DNA of 35,134 nucleotides from an uncultured Pseudomonadota bacterium (GTDB lineage: Bacteria; Myxococcota_A; UBA796; CAJQPC01), in the NCBI GenBank assembly GCA_913060515.1, contig CAJXRZ010000065.1, forward strand, positions 1 through 35,134, read 5' to 3'. How positions within the stretch are numbered: position 1 is the first letter of the stretch; each line of letters begins with the position of its first letter. Below, one piece after another: positions 15,701 to 23,800 of the stretch. The position numbers and the translations under genes were made by a program. Under the pieces are notes generated by a model. That model ran no database searches. It was not told where the DNA came from and saw only the letters and a list, made by a program, of their open reading frames with translations.

Positions 15701-15928
15701 CCTGAGGAGGCCACCGGGGTGGAGATCAACGTGTTCTTGGTGGACTGCCCTGGCGGCATCTTGGACGCTGTCACCCTGTACTCCAGCCTGCCCGTCGTGG
15801 ACTTTCCCTACGCGTGGGCCGGCGAGGGTTTCGAGGACTGGGACGGCGCTGAGAACGTGGACGCGCGGCCCAAGATCTGCGGTGATGCGGAGACCTGGGA
15901 CTGCGTGAATCAGGACACCTGGGAGTAG
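12701..15928 (+). CDS. large secreted protein, glycoside hydrolase-like (GH20-type N-terminal domain)
   Basis: A 1,075-residue exported protein. The N-terminus ends in a lipobox-like LGPGC (Cys17), although Gly at -3 makes lipidation uncertain. About residues 60-150 resemble the N-terminal domain of GH20 hexosaminidases and related enzymes (AYQVRHGDQLVTLTGGSAQGLRFAMTDFL). Segments with TIM-barrel character (VDLRMAFASF, YQEFHDYLGERGVALVP, GDMFTPLHNGG, DASFLTWWHYDTRR, GHSSIGASAWDPDN) follow, interrupted by a beta-sandwich-like insert at about 400-570. A second beta-rich region ends the protein. Many Cys pairs suggest disulfides outside the cytoplasm. Catalytic residues cannot be assigned by eye, so activity is unproven. 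A GTG at 12692 is an alternative start. It is divergent from the GntR gene and downstream of the operator array. Confidence 0.7.
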   Translation: MLTLAPWILALSLGPGCRSGQPTPSESTPETETALPLPDCPDAVQVDGALVLDACWVVLADAQTQDLAELLVSGSFLMGCEDEFPAMAVAEQAPDYARGTLTLRIDPSLAPQAYQVRHGDQLVTLTGGSAQGLRFAMTDFLASLDRVELEGGGQWAPDPTDSLSDGPNFCSDYDATCTENEACWTDAWTPVERVVWRPQRVDNAPDVDLRMAFASFKGTQNSHFLPNLVYSELGYCPSPTDTAAFWQGLLSCDRQSEGTCLEVQRRLDVVVAGRFTHALDEGHPMQVGDSVEGFTGCDGAQLYQEFHDYLGERGVALVPTAFGLETRIPGTPVAGPRIAEEDPAELWGVAGDASLSQGIGLSHDFVACELDQGIFLAPESCEQLDESGHVQGPLWLTELVDIDTVPVSDVLSSCGPFDFCATKPDCWEPTDGPLGKALTPIESCSNPVVRMPLPDDGDWYALHFWASVPESRDLTVKIITKDTNGLTNALELEVISTDPEEGEYLNPIPGLEAGDPDMVRYSVIFRAPEANARLSSAYLQLMAAGDSGVLLDELRVASVAGQLHNVDPDSLVGPECLELIDGAEIPLPVAPYFDGQTGEVLGAALKADCLAPGEQVRIAYRSWTHFGLWPGISTRQKTYTYTPGIYQAAWWDAPTAPAAQLANQDLGDWLLLSDLGGEARGVDRLGPLSETTTAETLASYICEIEANVCQDCGSCSEMFLPLSDPDFSPCTCDDWATETGPRLLIAGDMFTPLHNGGDGEGLSLREGYQVPHGGDWGPAWTAREHLPQDASFLTWWHYDTRRAGSPVGGHETLMGFVMSYAETGHSSIGASAWDPDNQRVWAALAAGTGKTHDLPVAGVAQFGWSSDAQGPRVMHNASRWFWNPGWSHVQAWLMSDDPALPGGDESLRVEMTGFDLERSTGEMIWPQTGLWARVQEDSGSWKSEQVAVSGERLLVRIHTAMPAESCELGLHFDFDQGSPDVRVLSTEHRDYRVVGASVDLPEEATGVEINVFLVDCPGGILDAVTLYSSLPVVDFPYAWAGEGFEDWDGAENVDARPKICGDAETWDCVNQDTWE

Positions 15929-15966
15929 TACAGGCCCCGCGCTGGCCAGGAATCTTGCGTCGCATT

Positions 15967-15979
15967 CGGAGGTGCTCCG
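15967..15979. promoter_or_regulatory. short perfect inverted repeat upstream of the ArsI-like gene
   Basis: CGGAG-GTG-CTCCG, with 5-bp perfect arms and a 3-bp centre, lies 35 bases before the ArsI-like start and within the 86-base gap after the large lipoprotein gene. It may be an operator for a metalloregulator. It could also be a chance feature in high-GC DNA. Confidence 0.3.
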
Positions 15980-16014
15980 TCTATGCTTTGAACCTCAAAC
16001 AGCAAGAAGACACC

Positions 16015-16455
16015 ATGCGCCTTCATCTTCACCTCCGCTGCAGCGACTTGGCTGCAAGCAGCCGCTTCTACACCGCCTTGCTCGGCGCTCCAGACAAAGA
16101 CATCGCGGACCTGGTGCGCTTTCAACCGGAGGGCCTGCCCATGTCGCTGACCCTCATGTCAGGAACGCCGGCCCCTCTGCAAGCACCCGAGCACCTGGGT
16201 CTAAAAGCGCAGAGTGAGGCGGATCTGCAAGCGCTCTGGACCCGTTTGGACGCCAGCGGTCTCAAGCCCACCCTGACCGAGACCGGCACCTCCTGCTGCG
16301 CGAGCACACAGGACAAGCGCTGGTATGTGGATCCCGATGGACGCCCCTGGGAGGTCTACCGGGTGTTGGATGACAGCGTGCCTCCCGACTGGAAGGTCCC
16401 TGAACTGCTGGTGGAGCAACCGCCCATGGCTGCCGGTGGCGGGTGCTGCGGGTGA
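16015..16455 (+). CDS. ArsI/CadI-type VOC dioxygenase (C-As lyase-like)
   Basis: A 146-residue single-domain VOC (glyoxalase/dioxygenase) protein. The fingerprint of ArsI/CadI is present: N-terminal His4, His60 in EHLGLK, Glu113 in WEVY, and the vicinal pair Cys94-Cys95 in TSCCASTQDKRWYVDPDGRPWEVY. In ArsI the two His and the Glu bind Fe(II) and the Cys pair binds trivalent organoarsenicals, whose C-As bond is cleaved with oxygen. A second vicinal pair, Cys144-Cys145, lies in a glycine-rich tail (GGGCCG). The start at 16015 matches the family; an in-frame TTG 20 codons upstream gives a poor extension. The end overlaps the sigma factor start by four bases. CadI-like cadmium-induced proteins are the main alternative reading. 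Confidence 0.82.
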   Translation: MRLHLHLRCSDLAASSRFYTALLGAPDKDIADLVRFQPEGLPMSLTLMSGTPAPLQAPEHLGLKAQSEADLQALWTRLDASGLKPTLTETGTSCCASTQDKRWYVDPDGRPWEVYRVLDDSVPPDWKVPELLVEQPPMAAGGGCCG

Positions 16456-16979
16456 GGATCGAGTCGCTGGAGCCCTTGCTTCGCGGGCCGATGCTGGGTT
16501 GGCTCAAGAAACGTGTTCCAGCCTCCGTCGCCGAGGACATTGTCCAGGAGGCTCTGCTCCGGGGCTGGCAGGCTGCGCCCAAGCTGCGAGACCCAGCAAA
16601 GCTGCAGTCCGTGATCTGGTCCACCGCTCGAAACTTGAGCGTGGACTACCTGCGGGCCCAGAGACCGGCGGGTGCCCTGGAAGAGCTCTACGAGGCTCCG
16701 CCGGAGCCGGACGTCAGCGCTGTGGTGGCCTCGTGGTTGCCGGGCTTTGTTGAGATGCTGGAGGAGCCCTACCGCACGGCTGTGAAGAGGGTGGATCTGG
16801 AAGGGATCACCCAAGCTCAGCTCGCTGATGAGCTCGGGCTGTCCAAGTCCGGGGCTCGAAGTCGGGTCCAGCGGGGCAGGGCCCAGCTCCACGACCTGCT
16901 GCAGGCGTGCTGTGAGGTCCACTTCGCCCAAGACGCGGTGCAGCATGTGGCCCCTCGCAAGTGTGGTGCCGGTTGCTGA
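16452..16979 (+). CDS. sigZ: SigZ-type ECF sigma factor with Cys-rich tail
   Basis: A 175-residue sigma-70 family factor with only regions 2 and 4. Region 2 includes VAEDIVQEALLRGW and LQSVIWSTARNLSVDYLRAQRP (about 25-72). Region 4 is the helix-turn-helix YRTAVKRVDLEGITQAQLADELGLSKSGARSRVQRGR (about 105-145). The C-terminus carries Cys153-Cys154 and Cys171 and Cys175, the tail typical of SigZ. A cysteine tail in this group suggests direct sensing of metal or thiol stress without a separate anti-sigma factor; this is an inference. GTG at 16452 overlaps the ArsI-like stop as GTGA; a GTG at 16443 is an alternative start. No anti-sigma gene is adjacent. Confidence 0.82.
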   Translation: MRIESLEPLLRGPMLGWLKKRVPASVAEDIVQEALLRGWQAAPKLRDPAKLQSVIWSTARNLSVDYLRAQRPAGALEELYEAPPEPDVSAVVASWLPGFVEMLEEPYRTAVKRVDLEGITQAQLADELGLSKSGARSRVQRGRAQLHDLLQACCEVHFAQDAVQHVAPRKCGAGC

Positions 16980-17066
16980 GCTAGGGCCCGCAGCGTGGAG
17001 TTGAGATTTGCGAGGCAGCCATTGTCCGGGTACACCTGTTTCAACACTCAGCCAGTAGGAGGTCTG

Positions 17067-17111
17067 ATGCAAAAGCTCGATGTCATTCACCCCGCTGGCG
17101 TACGTGCCTAA
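17067..17111 (+). CDS. possible 14-codon mini-ORF with an ideal ribosome binding site
   Basis: AGGAGG at 17057-17062 is the strongest Shine-Dalgarno sequence in the window. It sits 4 bases before ATG CAA AAG..., which encodes MQKLDVIHPAGVRA and a TAA stop. The mini-ORF lies in the 247-base stretch between sigZ and rsgA, which otherwise shows no gene. It could be a leader peptide, a tiny protein linked to the sigZ operon, or the remnant of a lost gene. Coding is not proven. Confidence 0.3.
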   Translation: MQKLDVIHPAGVRA

Positions 17112-17226
17112 GCTTTAGCTCTCCAGCTGAGCCCAGAATCACGGTCTCCAGCGGGTCTCGTTCGCCTTCGCGTTCCAGTCCCTTCCTCCGCCCAGCATGT
17201 GCTCGGTCGCGGAAACGGAGTCCTCA

Positions 17227-18243
17227 GTGACCCTCCTCGACACCTTTGGGTGGTCGGCCTTCGCCTCTGCGTGGCCCGCCGAACCCGATCTATTCCCCGC
17301 CCGCGTCGTCTCTCAGCAGCGCGGTCAGCTCGACATTTACTCTGAACAAGGCCCAGCCCGGGCGATGATCCGCGGCAGCTTGCTGGTCGATCCGCCGGTG
17401 GTCGGCGACTGGGTCGCTGTGCGCCCGGTGGGTGAGCAGTGCCTCATCGTCGCCATTCTGCCCAGGCAGACCTGCATCACACGCAAGCGCGCTGGAGGCG
17501 GCCATGCGCAAGTGATTGCCGCCAACGTGGACTGCGTGGCGGTCGTGACCTCCATGGACAGCGACTTCAACCTGCGACGCATCGAGCGCTACCTCTCGGT
17601 GGTCCGGGGTGCGGGCTGTGAGGCTCGGATTCTGCTCACCAAGGCGGATCGGGCCAAGGATTCGGCCTTCTTCACTTCCCAACTCTCGGACCCTTTCTTC
17701 GTGTGCTCCGCCCTGCACGGTGAGGGCTTGGACCCGCTGCGTGCCTGGGTCGATGGGCGAACCCTGGCTCTGGTCGGAAGCAGCGGCGTGGGAAAGTCCA
17801 CGGTGATCAATGCACTGGTCGGCCAGAGCGTGCAGAACACCGGCGCGGTCTCGGACTACGACGGCCAAGGTCAGCACACCACGACCACCCGGAACCTGTT
17901 GCGGATGCCCGAAGGTGGCTGTGTGATCGACACGCCCGGAATGCGGGAGCTGGGTCTGACGGAGGATGCAGATCCCGACGAGGCCTTCTCGGACATCGTG
18001 GCCCTGGCTTCCCAGTGCGCCTATGCGGACTGTCAGCATGAGACCGAGCCCAAGTGTGCGGTGCGCCAGGCCATTGAGAGCGGCAGCTTGGACCCCAAGC
18101 GCTTGAAGAGCCGAGACAAGCTGCTCCGCGAGCGTGCGCGAGAGGCCCGCCGAAGCAGCAAGCGTCTGAACGCAGCGGCCGGGAAACGCATGAGCAAGCG
18201 CGTGAGAAGCGCTGCTCGAAGCAAACGAAACCGGGAGGGGTAG
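17227..18243 (+). CDS. rsgA: ribosome biogenesis GTPase RsgA
   Basis: A 338-residue circularly permuted GTPase that matures the 30S subunit. An N-terminal OB-fold (about 20-90) is followed by GTPase motifs in permuted order: G4 TKAD at about 137-140, G1 GSSGVGKST at about 184-192 and G3 DTPGMRE at about 235. The zinc motif Cys-Ala-Tyr-Ala-Asp-Cys-Gln-His-(5)-Cys lies at about 263-276. The C-terminal tail is very basic, as expected for rRNA contact. The GTG at 17227 has GGAG 6 bases upstream and gives MTLLDTFGW...; an in-frame ATG at 17197 has no ribosome binding site. It stands alone on the plus strand. Confidence 0.95.
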   Translation: MTLLDTFGWSAFASAWPAEPDLFPARVVSQQRGQLDIYSEQGPARAMIRGSLLVDPPVVGDWVAVRPVGEQCLIVAILPRQTCITRKRAGGGHAQVIAANVDCVAVVTSMDSDFNLRRIERYLSVVRGAGCEARILLTKADRAKDSAFFTSQLSDPFFVCSALHGEGLDPLRAWVDGRTLALVGSSGVGKSTVINALVGQSVQNTGAVSDYDGQGQHTTTTRNLLRMPEGGCVIDTPGMRELGLTEDADPDEAFSDIVALASQCAYADCQHETEPKCAVRQAIESGSLDPKRLKSRDKLLRERAREARRSSKRLNAAAGKRMSKRVRSAARSKRNREG

Positions 18244-18252
18244 CCGAGACCG

Positions 18253-18334
18253 GATGGCCCGCCTTCACACTTCCTTACAAAGCATCGCGCTTCTTGAGCG
18301 GGGCTTGGTGGAGGAGCAACGATGGCGGGTCATC
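18253..18334 (+). repeat. long-range inverted repeat before the YHYH gene
   Basis: GATGGCCCGCC (18253-18263) can pair with GGCGGGTCATC (18324-18334) over 11 positions with one G-U, enclosing about 60 bases. It occupies most of the 120-base gap between rsgA and the YHYH lipoprotein. It has no T-run, so it is not a standard terminator; it could structure the leader of the YHYH transcript. Confidence 0.25.
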
Positions 18335-18363
18335 TTGAGTGTGCTGCAAACACGGAGCCCACC

Positions 18364-19320
18364 ATGAAGACCACCGGCCTGCTCATTCTCCTCGCCATGG
18401 GACTGATCACTCTGACAGCGTGCGGCAGCAACGCCGACAGCGGGGCCACCGACAACAGCGAGGCGGTGCTCAGCGAGAGGAGTAGGGATTGCGCCGATCA
18501 TGCCGGCAGCTCCTACGCTCTGGTCCAGGACATCCAGCGCGCCTTGGGCTTTGAATCAGATGTCAGCATCGAGGCCGAGGACAGCCTGTGTGTCTTGGTC
18601 TCCAACAACATTCCCAACCACGACTTCAACGATGAGAGCGCGCGCTTTGCCACCGATGTGGCCGAGGTCGGGCAGAGCTTTGAGATCTCCAGAAGCCCTG
18701 CGCTCGCTGAGCAGCCCACCCCTCTAAGGCAGCAGACCTACGATGCGGTGTTGCTCAATGGCGTTCCGGTGGACCTGCTCTCCGCTGGTTGCTTCCAGCC
18801 CGAGGACCCCCGTGCCGACGCCAACGGGGACGTGCCGGCGGGTTGCGGCATAGACAGCGCTTGGTTGCTGGACCCACTGGGGGCAGGGGACTTCTTCGGC
18901 CACGATGCCCACAACGCCCACACCCAGCCCGACGGCAGCTACCACTACCATGGCAGCCCCAAGGCGCTCTTCGACGACTCTCCCGGCGCGGAGGGCTCCC
19001 CTGTCATCGGCTTTGCGGCGGACGGCTTCCCCATCTACGGCAGCTACTTCGTCGACGACGAGGGCAGCTTGCGCAAGGCCCTGTCCGGCTACAGCCTGAA
19101 GAGCGGCACCCGTCCGGAGAGCGCCGAAGATCCCGGCGGCACATACACTGGCCGCTACATTCAGGACTTTGAGTTCACTGACTCAGGCGACCTGGATGCC
19201 TGCAACGGCATGAGCGTCGATGGGCAGTATGGCTACTACGTCACCGACAGCTACCCCTGGATTCTGGGCTGCCTCAGCGGCACCCCAGACCCATCCTTTG
19301 AGAAAGGAGCGCCCCAATAG
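18364..19320 (+). CDS. YHYH-domain lipoprotein
   Basis: A 318-residue lipoprotein. The signal peptide MKTTGLLILLAMGLITLTAC has an LTAC lipobox with Cys20. The conserved YHYH-family features are present: the name motif in SYHYHGSP, preceded by HDAHNAHTQPDG and followed by GFAADGFPIYGSYFVDD and later GTYTGRYIQDFEF and YYVTDSYPWILGC. These His/Asp-rich motifs could bind metal; the biochemical role of the family is not established. GGAG lies 6 bases before the ATG. It is convergent with the radical SAM gene, with a gap of 15 bases. Confidence 0.9.
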   Translation: MKTTGLLILLAMGLITLTACGSNADSGATDNSEAVLSERSRDCADHAGSSYALVQDIQRALGFESDVSIEAEDSLCVLVSNNIPNHDFNDESARFATDVAEVGQSFEISRSPALAEQPTPLRQQTYDAVLLNGVPVDLLSAGCFQPEDPRADANGDVPAGCGIDSAWLLDPLGAGDFFGHDAHNAHTQPDGSYHYHGSPKALFDDSPGAEGSPVIGFAADGFPIYGSYFVDDEGSLRKALSGYSLKSGTRPESAEDPGGTYTGRYIQDFEFTDSGDLDACNGMSVDGQYGYYVTDSYPWILGCLSGTPDPSFEKGAPQ

Positions 19321-19335
19321 GGCGCAGCCTCATCT

Positions 19336-20748
19336 CTACATCGCCATCCCGTAGAGCCCGTACAGCAGCATCTTGGGCGACAGGGTGCGCAGCTGCACAA
19401 GCTGCTTCTTGATCTGCTCAGGACGCAGGTAGAAGCGGCGCAATGCGTAAGACTGCATCTTGATGAGCTCCGCTGGATCGTAGCCATGGGGATGGTAGAT
19501 CAGGCGGTCGGGATCGGGGTTGAAGGTCGTGTAGTTGTCCCAGTCATCCCGGAACAGGTCCTTTTGCCAGCGATCTTCGAAGAGCTTGGAGCCTGGGAAG
19601 GGCACCGTGATGGCGAACTTGGCGAAGTCCAGGTCCAGGTCCACTGCGAACTCGATGGTCTCGCGTGTGAGCTCCGGGGTCTCGCCAGGCAGGCCAATCA
19701 TGAACAAGCCCACAGTCTGGATTCCAGCGTTGTGTGCGTTCTCCACACCCTCACGCACCTTGGCGGTGGTCAGGGTCTTGTTCACGTTGCCGAGCAACAT
19801 GTCCACGCCGGACTCGATGCCCATCAGCACGCGGCGGCAACCGCCCATGTACATCAGCTCGCAGGTCTCTTGGTCCAGACGGTCTGCTCGGGTCTCGGAG
19901 AGCCACACGCATTCCTTGTCCAGGCCGCGCTTCTTGATCTCCTCACAGATGGGACGGAGGTCCTTCTTCACCAGGGGGAAGATGGGATCGATGAAGCCGA
20001 TCTGCTTCACGCCGTAGCGGGAAACCAAGTACTCGTACTCGTCCACGACCTTCATGGGGTCTCGGCGACGGAAGGTCTTGCCGCCCGTGTGGATCAGCGA
20101 GCAGTAGTCGCAGCGGTATGGACAGCCGCGGGAGGCCGCCATGGTCAAGATGGGCTTGGCCATGTCCGCGAAGGGAAGCAAGCCATAGCGGTGGTACGGG
20201 AAGAGGTGCCATGCCGGGTAAGGCAGGCTGTCCAAGTCCCGGTTCAGAGCCCGCGCGCGGTTCGTGATGGCCTCGCCGTCGGAGGTCCGCCAGGTGATCC
20301 CGTCAACGTCGGAGAAGTCTGTCTCGTTGCGGCCCAGAGCGTCGACGAGCTCACAGATCGTGATCTCCCCGTCGTAGTGAACAGCGAAGTCCACGCCCAG
20401 ATCGCGGCAGATCTCCTTGGCGAACACATCTGCGTGCACACCACCCCAGACGAACTTGGCCTCGGGGAGGCGGCTCTTGAGCAGGCGCGTGAGCACCTCG
20501 CACACGGGGGCAGAGGGGGTCAGCACCGTCATGCCGATCAGGTCGGGCTTGAAACGTTCGGCCTTCTCGACCACGTCCTGAGGGCTGAGGCCTTCAGCGA
20601 ACATGTCGATGCAGCGTACGAAGACGCCGTGGGCTTCCAGGGAGCCTGCGATGTACGCCAGCCCCGTTGGGGGCATGGGCTCGAGAAGCGCGGCAAATCT
20701 GCCGAGCTTGTCCAGGTTCATGGAGGGGTTGATCAAGAGGACGCGCAC
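19336..20748 (-). CDS. B12-binding-domain-type radical SAM protein
   Basis: A 470-residue enzyme. The N-terminal Rossmann-like cobalamin-binding domain (about 1-150) begins MRVLLINPSMNLDKLGRFAALLEPMPPTGLAYIAGSLE. The radical SAM core (about 190-400) has the 4Fe-4S motif Cys-Pro-Tyr-Arg-Cys-Asp-Tyr-Cys at about 206-213. Further family signatures are ETRADRLD, GCRRVLMGIESG and FMIGLPGET. No DxHxxG motif is evident, as in many members, where cobalamin is held base-off. The C-terminal 70 residues are helical and basic. The GTG start has GAGG 5 bases upstream; the much longer open frame upstream of it runs antisense to other coding DNA and is rejected. Substrate unknown; relatives methylate or rearrange lipids and natural products. 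A promoter lies just upstream. Confidence 0.9.
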   Translation of the reverse strand: MRVLLINPSMNLDKLGRFAALLEPMPPTGLAYIAGSLEAHGVFVRCIDMFAEGLSPQDVVEKAERFKPDLIGMTVLTPSAPVCEVLTRLLKSRLPEAKFVWGGVHADVFAKEICRDLGVDFAVHYDGEITICELVDALGRNETDFSDVDGITWRTSDGEAITNRARALNRDLDSLPYPAWHLFPYHRYGLLPFADMAKPILTMAASRGCPYRCDYCSLIHTGGKTFRRRDPMKVVDEYEYLVSRYGVKQIGFIDPIFPLVKKDLRPICEEIKKRGLDKECVWLSETRADRLDQETCELMYMGGCRRVLMGIESGVDMLLGNVNKTLTTAKVREGVENAHNAGIQTVGLFMIGLPGETPELTRETIEFAVDLDLDFAKFAITVPFPGSKLFEDRWQKDLFRDDWDNYTTFNPDPDRLIYHPHGYDPAELIKMQSYALRRFYLRPEQIKKQLVQLRTLSPKMLLYGLYGMAM

Positions 20749-20778
20749 GGGTACCTCGCGGTGGGCTGGTCTGGGTGA

Positions 20779-20807
20779 AGCATAGCCGTAGCCTTGGGGC
20801 CTCTCAA
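20779..20807 (-). promoter_or_regulatory. sigma-70-type promoter of the radical SAM gene
   Basis: On the minus strand, TTGAGA (20807-20802; 5 of 6 match) and TATGCT (20784-20779; 4 of 6 match) are separated by exactly 17 bases. The expected transcript start is near 20772, giving a leader of about 24 bases before the GTG at 20748. The signal fits in the 83-base gap behind the hydantoinase gene, so the radical SAM gene can be expressed independently. Confidence 0.55.
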
Positions 20808-20831
20808 GCAATGACTCATGCCTGATCTGGC

Positions 20832-23800
20832 TCAGTCTTCTGGCAAACCCCACCCGGCGCCGCCCGGGGTCTCTACGCGCACCCGGTCCCCAGGCTGAAG
20901 GGAGAGGGCTTGGCCTTGCCACTTCTGGCGCAAGCAACCCCGTTGGATCCACCAGCGACCTGCTTGGGCTGCTCCCCCGCCGGCCAGGCCAGCGCGGGGC
21001 GGATCCCCAATTGCGAGGAGCGCGGCCTGTCCTCCCTCCAGCAAGACCAACTCGCGTACAAGGCCCTCGCCGCCCGCATGTCGGCCTTGGCCCGAGGAGC
21101 CATTGCGCAGGGAGAACTCGGCGACCCGCAGAGGCAGACGCGTCTCCAGGACCTCCACATCGGTGATTCGGGTGTTCGTCATGTGGGTCTGTCGCCCGCT
21201 GGGACCGGGGCCGGATGGGCTGGCTCCGACTCCGCCGCCGATGGTTTCGTAGAGGCTCCAGCCCGGCCCACCCAGGGAAAGATTGTTCATCGTTCCTTGA
21301 GACGGGGAGCGCAGAGCCATGGCGCTCAGGAGCAAGTCCACGACCCGTTGGCTGGTCTCGACGTTGCCGCCGACCACCGCCGCGCCAGGGGACGGGCTGA
21401 GAATACTGGGGTGGGGCAGGGTGATCGTCACCCTGCGAAGGGCGCCTTCGTTCAGAGGAAGTCGGGCTCCAGCGGCGCATCGGAGCACATAGAGCACGGC
21501 GGCCCGCACGACGGCTTGGGGGGCGTTGAGGTTGCCCGTGTGTGGGCCGCCTGTGCCAGAGAAGTCCACATGAAGGGCGCCCGGAGAGAGCTTCACCTGC
21601 AGATGGATGGGCACGCCCGAGATGACCTCGCTGGCGGAGCCGGGTTGAAGACTTGGCAGAAGCGCATCCAGGCTCTCGTCCGCAAGGTCCTGCAGGTGGG
21701 CCATCCAGGTCGCTATGAGCTCCCCAGACCCCAGCTTGGCCAGCCCCTTTGCGGCGTGGTGGTTGGATGCGATCTGCGCCTGTAGATCGGCGTGTACGGT
21801 CTCCGGCTGGCGACAGTCGCCGAGATCCGGTGGCAGGTATTCCCCAGTCGAGGACAGGATGGGCACCCGTCGAAAGACCTGACCCTCCTGGTCGAGGCGG
21901 GTGGAGTGGGGCGGCATGGAGCCAGGGGTCAGGCCGCCGATGTCTGCATGGTGGCCGCGGCTGGCCACCCAGAAGCGCTGTCCATCCACCAAGGCTGGGC
22001 TGATCACAGTGAGGTCTGGCAGGTGGGAGCCGCCTGCTGCGGGGTCGTTGCTCAGCCAGGCTCCGGCGCTCTCTGGGTCGACATGGGCCAACACGTCCCG
22101 CACCGTCTCGCCCATGGCGCCCAGATGCACGGGGATGTGGGGGGCGTTGGCGACAAGCTCGCCTTGGGCGTTGAACACCGCGCAGGAGAAGTCCAAGCGC
22201 TCCTTGATGTTCACGCTCCTCGCGCAGCGTCGAAGCACCTCGCCGGCTTGTTCTGCAACGGCCATCAGGCGGCTACCCCAGAGGGCGGCTCCGAAGGGGG
22301 TGCGCTGGGTCTCGGGCGCTTGGGGCAAGCGCTCTTCGTGCTGGAGACGCAAGATGCCGTCTACGTTCTCGGCGATCCAGCCCGCAGGCAAGGCCACGCT
22401 GGTCGTGGGGGCAAAGAGCACCCTTGGGCCCACCGCTCTCTCGCTGCCGAGCTTGAAGGGGTCGGCCTGAACCTGTGGCATGGCCGGGGCCGGGGCCAGG
22501 CTGCGGACGCGCAGGTTGACGACCTCCAAGGGGCCGGAAGGCCGGGTGCCGTAGCGGCGCTGGTGTTCGTCCCGAAAGCGCTCCTCGAGCTGGGGCCCAG
22601 CGCGCATCTCCAAGCTGTGATCGGTGCCTTGGACTCGGAGCTCGGCGCTGCGCTCGATCTGGCCCAGGTCGGGCAGGGTGTCTTGGATCGCCTCCCAATG
22701 GGCCTGCAGGTCCACCTGGTCCAGGGGCTGCCAGAGCGCCCGGATGCCGCGTTCTTGGCGCTGGGCGAGGGCCTGGCCAAAGGCGCTGAGCACCGCAGCG
22801 CAGGGGTGCACCAGAACGGTGGAGATGCCCAGTCGCTCTGCGACGAAGGCGGCGTGTTGGCCGGCGGCGCCGCCGTAGGCGACCAGCGCGTGGTCTCGCA
22901 GATCGACGCCTCGGGCTGCGGCCAGGCGTCGGGCTGCCTGGGCCATTTTCTCTCGGGCCAGATCCAGGAAATCCTGCGCCTCGCCGGCAAGCACGACCAG
23001 GTCGGGGTCCAGGGGTGGTCTGAAGGCCTCGGGGTCGACGAGCCCGGCCAGGAGCGCTGCGTCGGTGAGGGTGGGCGGGCCACCGCGGCCGTAGCAGGCT
23101 GGACCGGGGTGGGCGCCGGCCGAGTCTGGGCCCACTGAGAGGCGCAGGCCGTCGCTGCGCAGGATGGAACCGCCGCCCGCGGCGATGGTCTCAAGTTCAA
23201 GCATGGGACGTCTGAGCCGAAACCCCGCCACTCTGACCTCGCCTTCGCGACGGGGGGGCTGACCGTGATCCACGCGACAGAGATCGGTGCTCGTGCCCCC
23301 CATGTCCAGGCCCACGGCGTGCTCAAAACCCGCTTGCTTTGCGACCGCTGCGACGGCCAAGACACCTCCAGCTGGACCGGAGAGCACGGCGTCTGGCGCC
23401 TTGAGCTCGGGGGCGGGGCACAAGCTGCCGTCGGAGCGCATGGCCATTGCGCCCTGGGGGATGGCGTCTCGGGCCATGGCCCTGGCCAAGACCGGGGTGA
23501 TCGCAGCTTCGATCAGGGTGGTGTGAATGCGCGGCAGCAGGCCCAGCTCTGGATCGACCTGGTGACCCAGGGCGATGTGTGTGCCCAAGGGGGCAAAGTG
23601 TGCTTTCAACGCCAGCTCGTGTGCTGGGTTGCGCGGCCCGTGTACCAGAACGATGGCGATGGCTTGGGCCCACTCCAGTCCTTCCAGATCGGGCAGCTCC
23701 AAAGGGGTGAGCACCCGTCCGGTGGCGTCGAGACGTTCACGTACTTCGAGGACCTGCTCGCAGAGAGGGGCTGGCCAGTCTTGGTCCGGATCGAAGAGCT

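Noticed and set aside
20749-21480. N-terminal extension of the radical SAM frame to 714 codons
   Set aside because: The extension is Arg/Pro/Ser-rich antisense-type sequence over the hydantoinase gene. The GTG at 20748 has a ribosome binding site, a promoter and the family's normal N-terminus.
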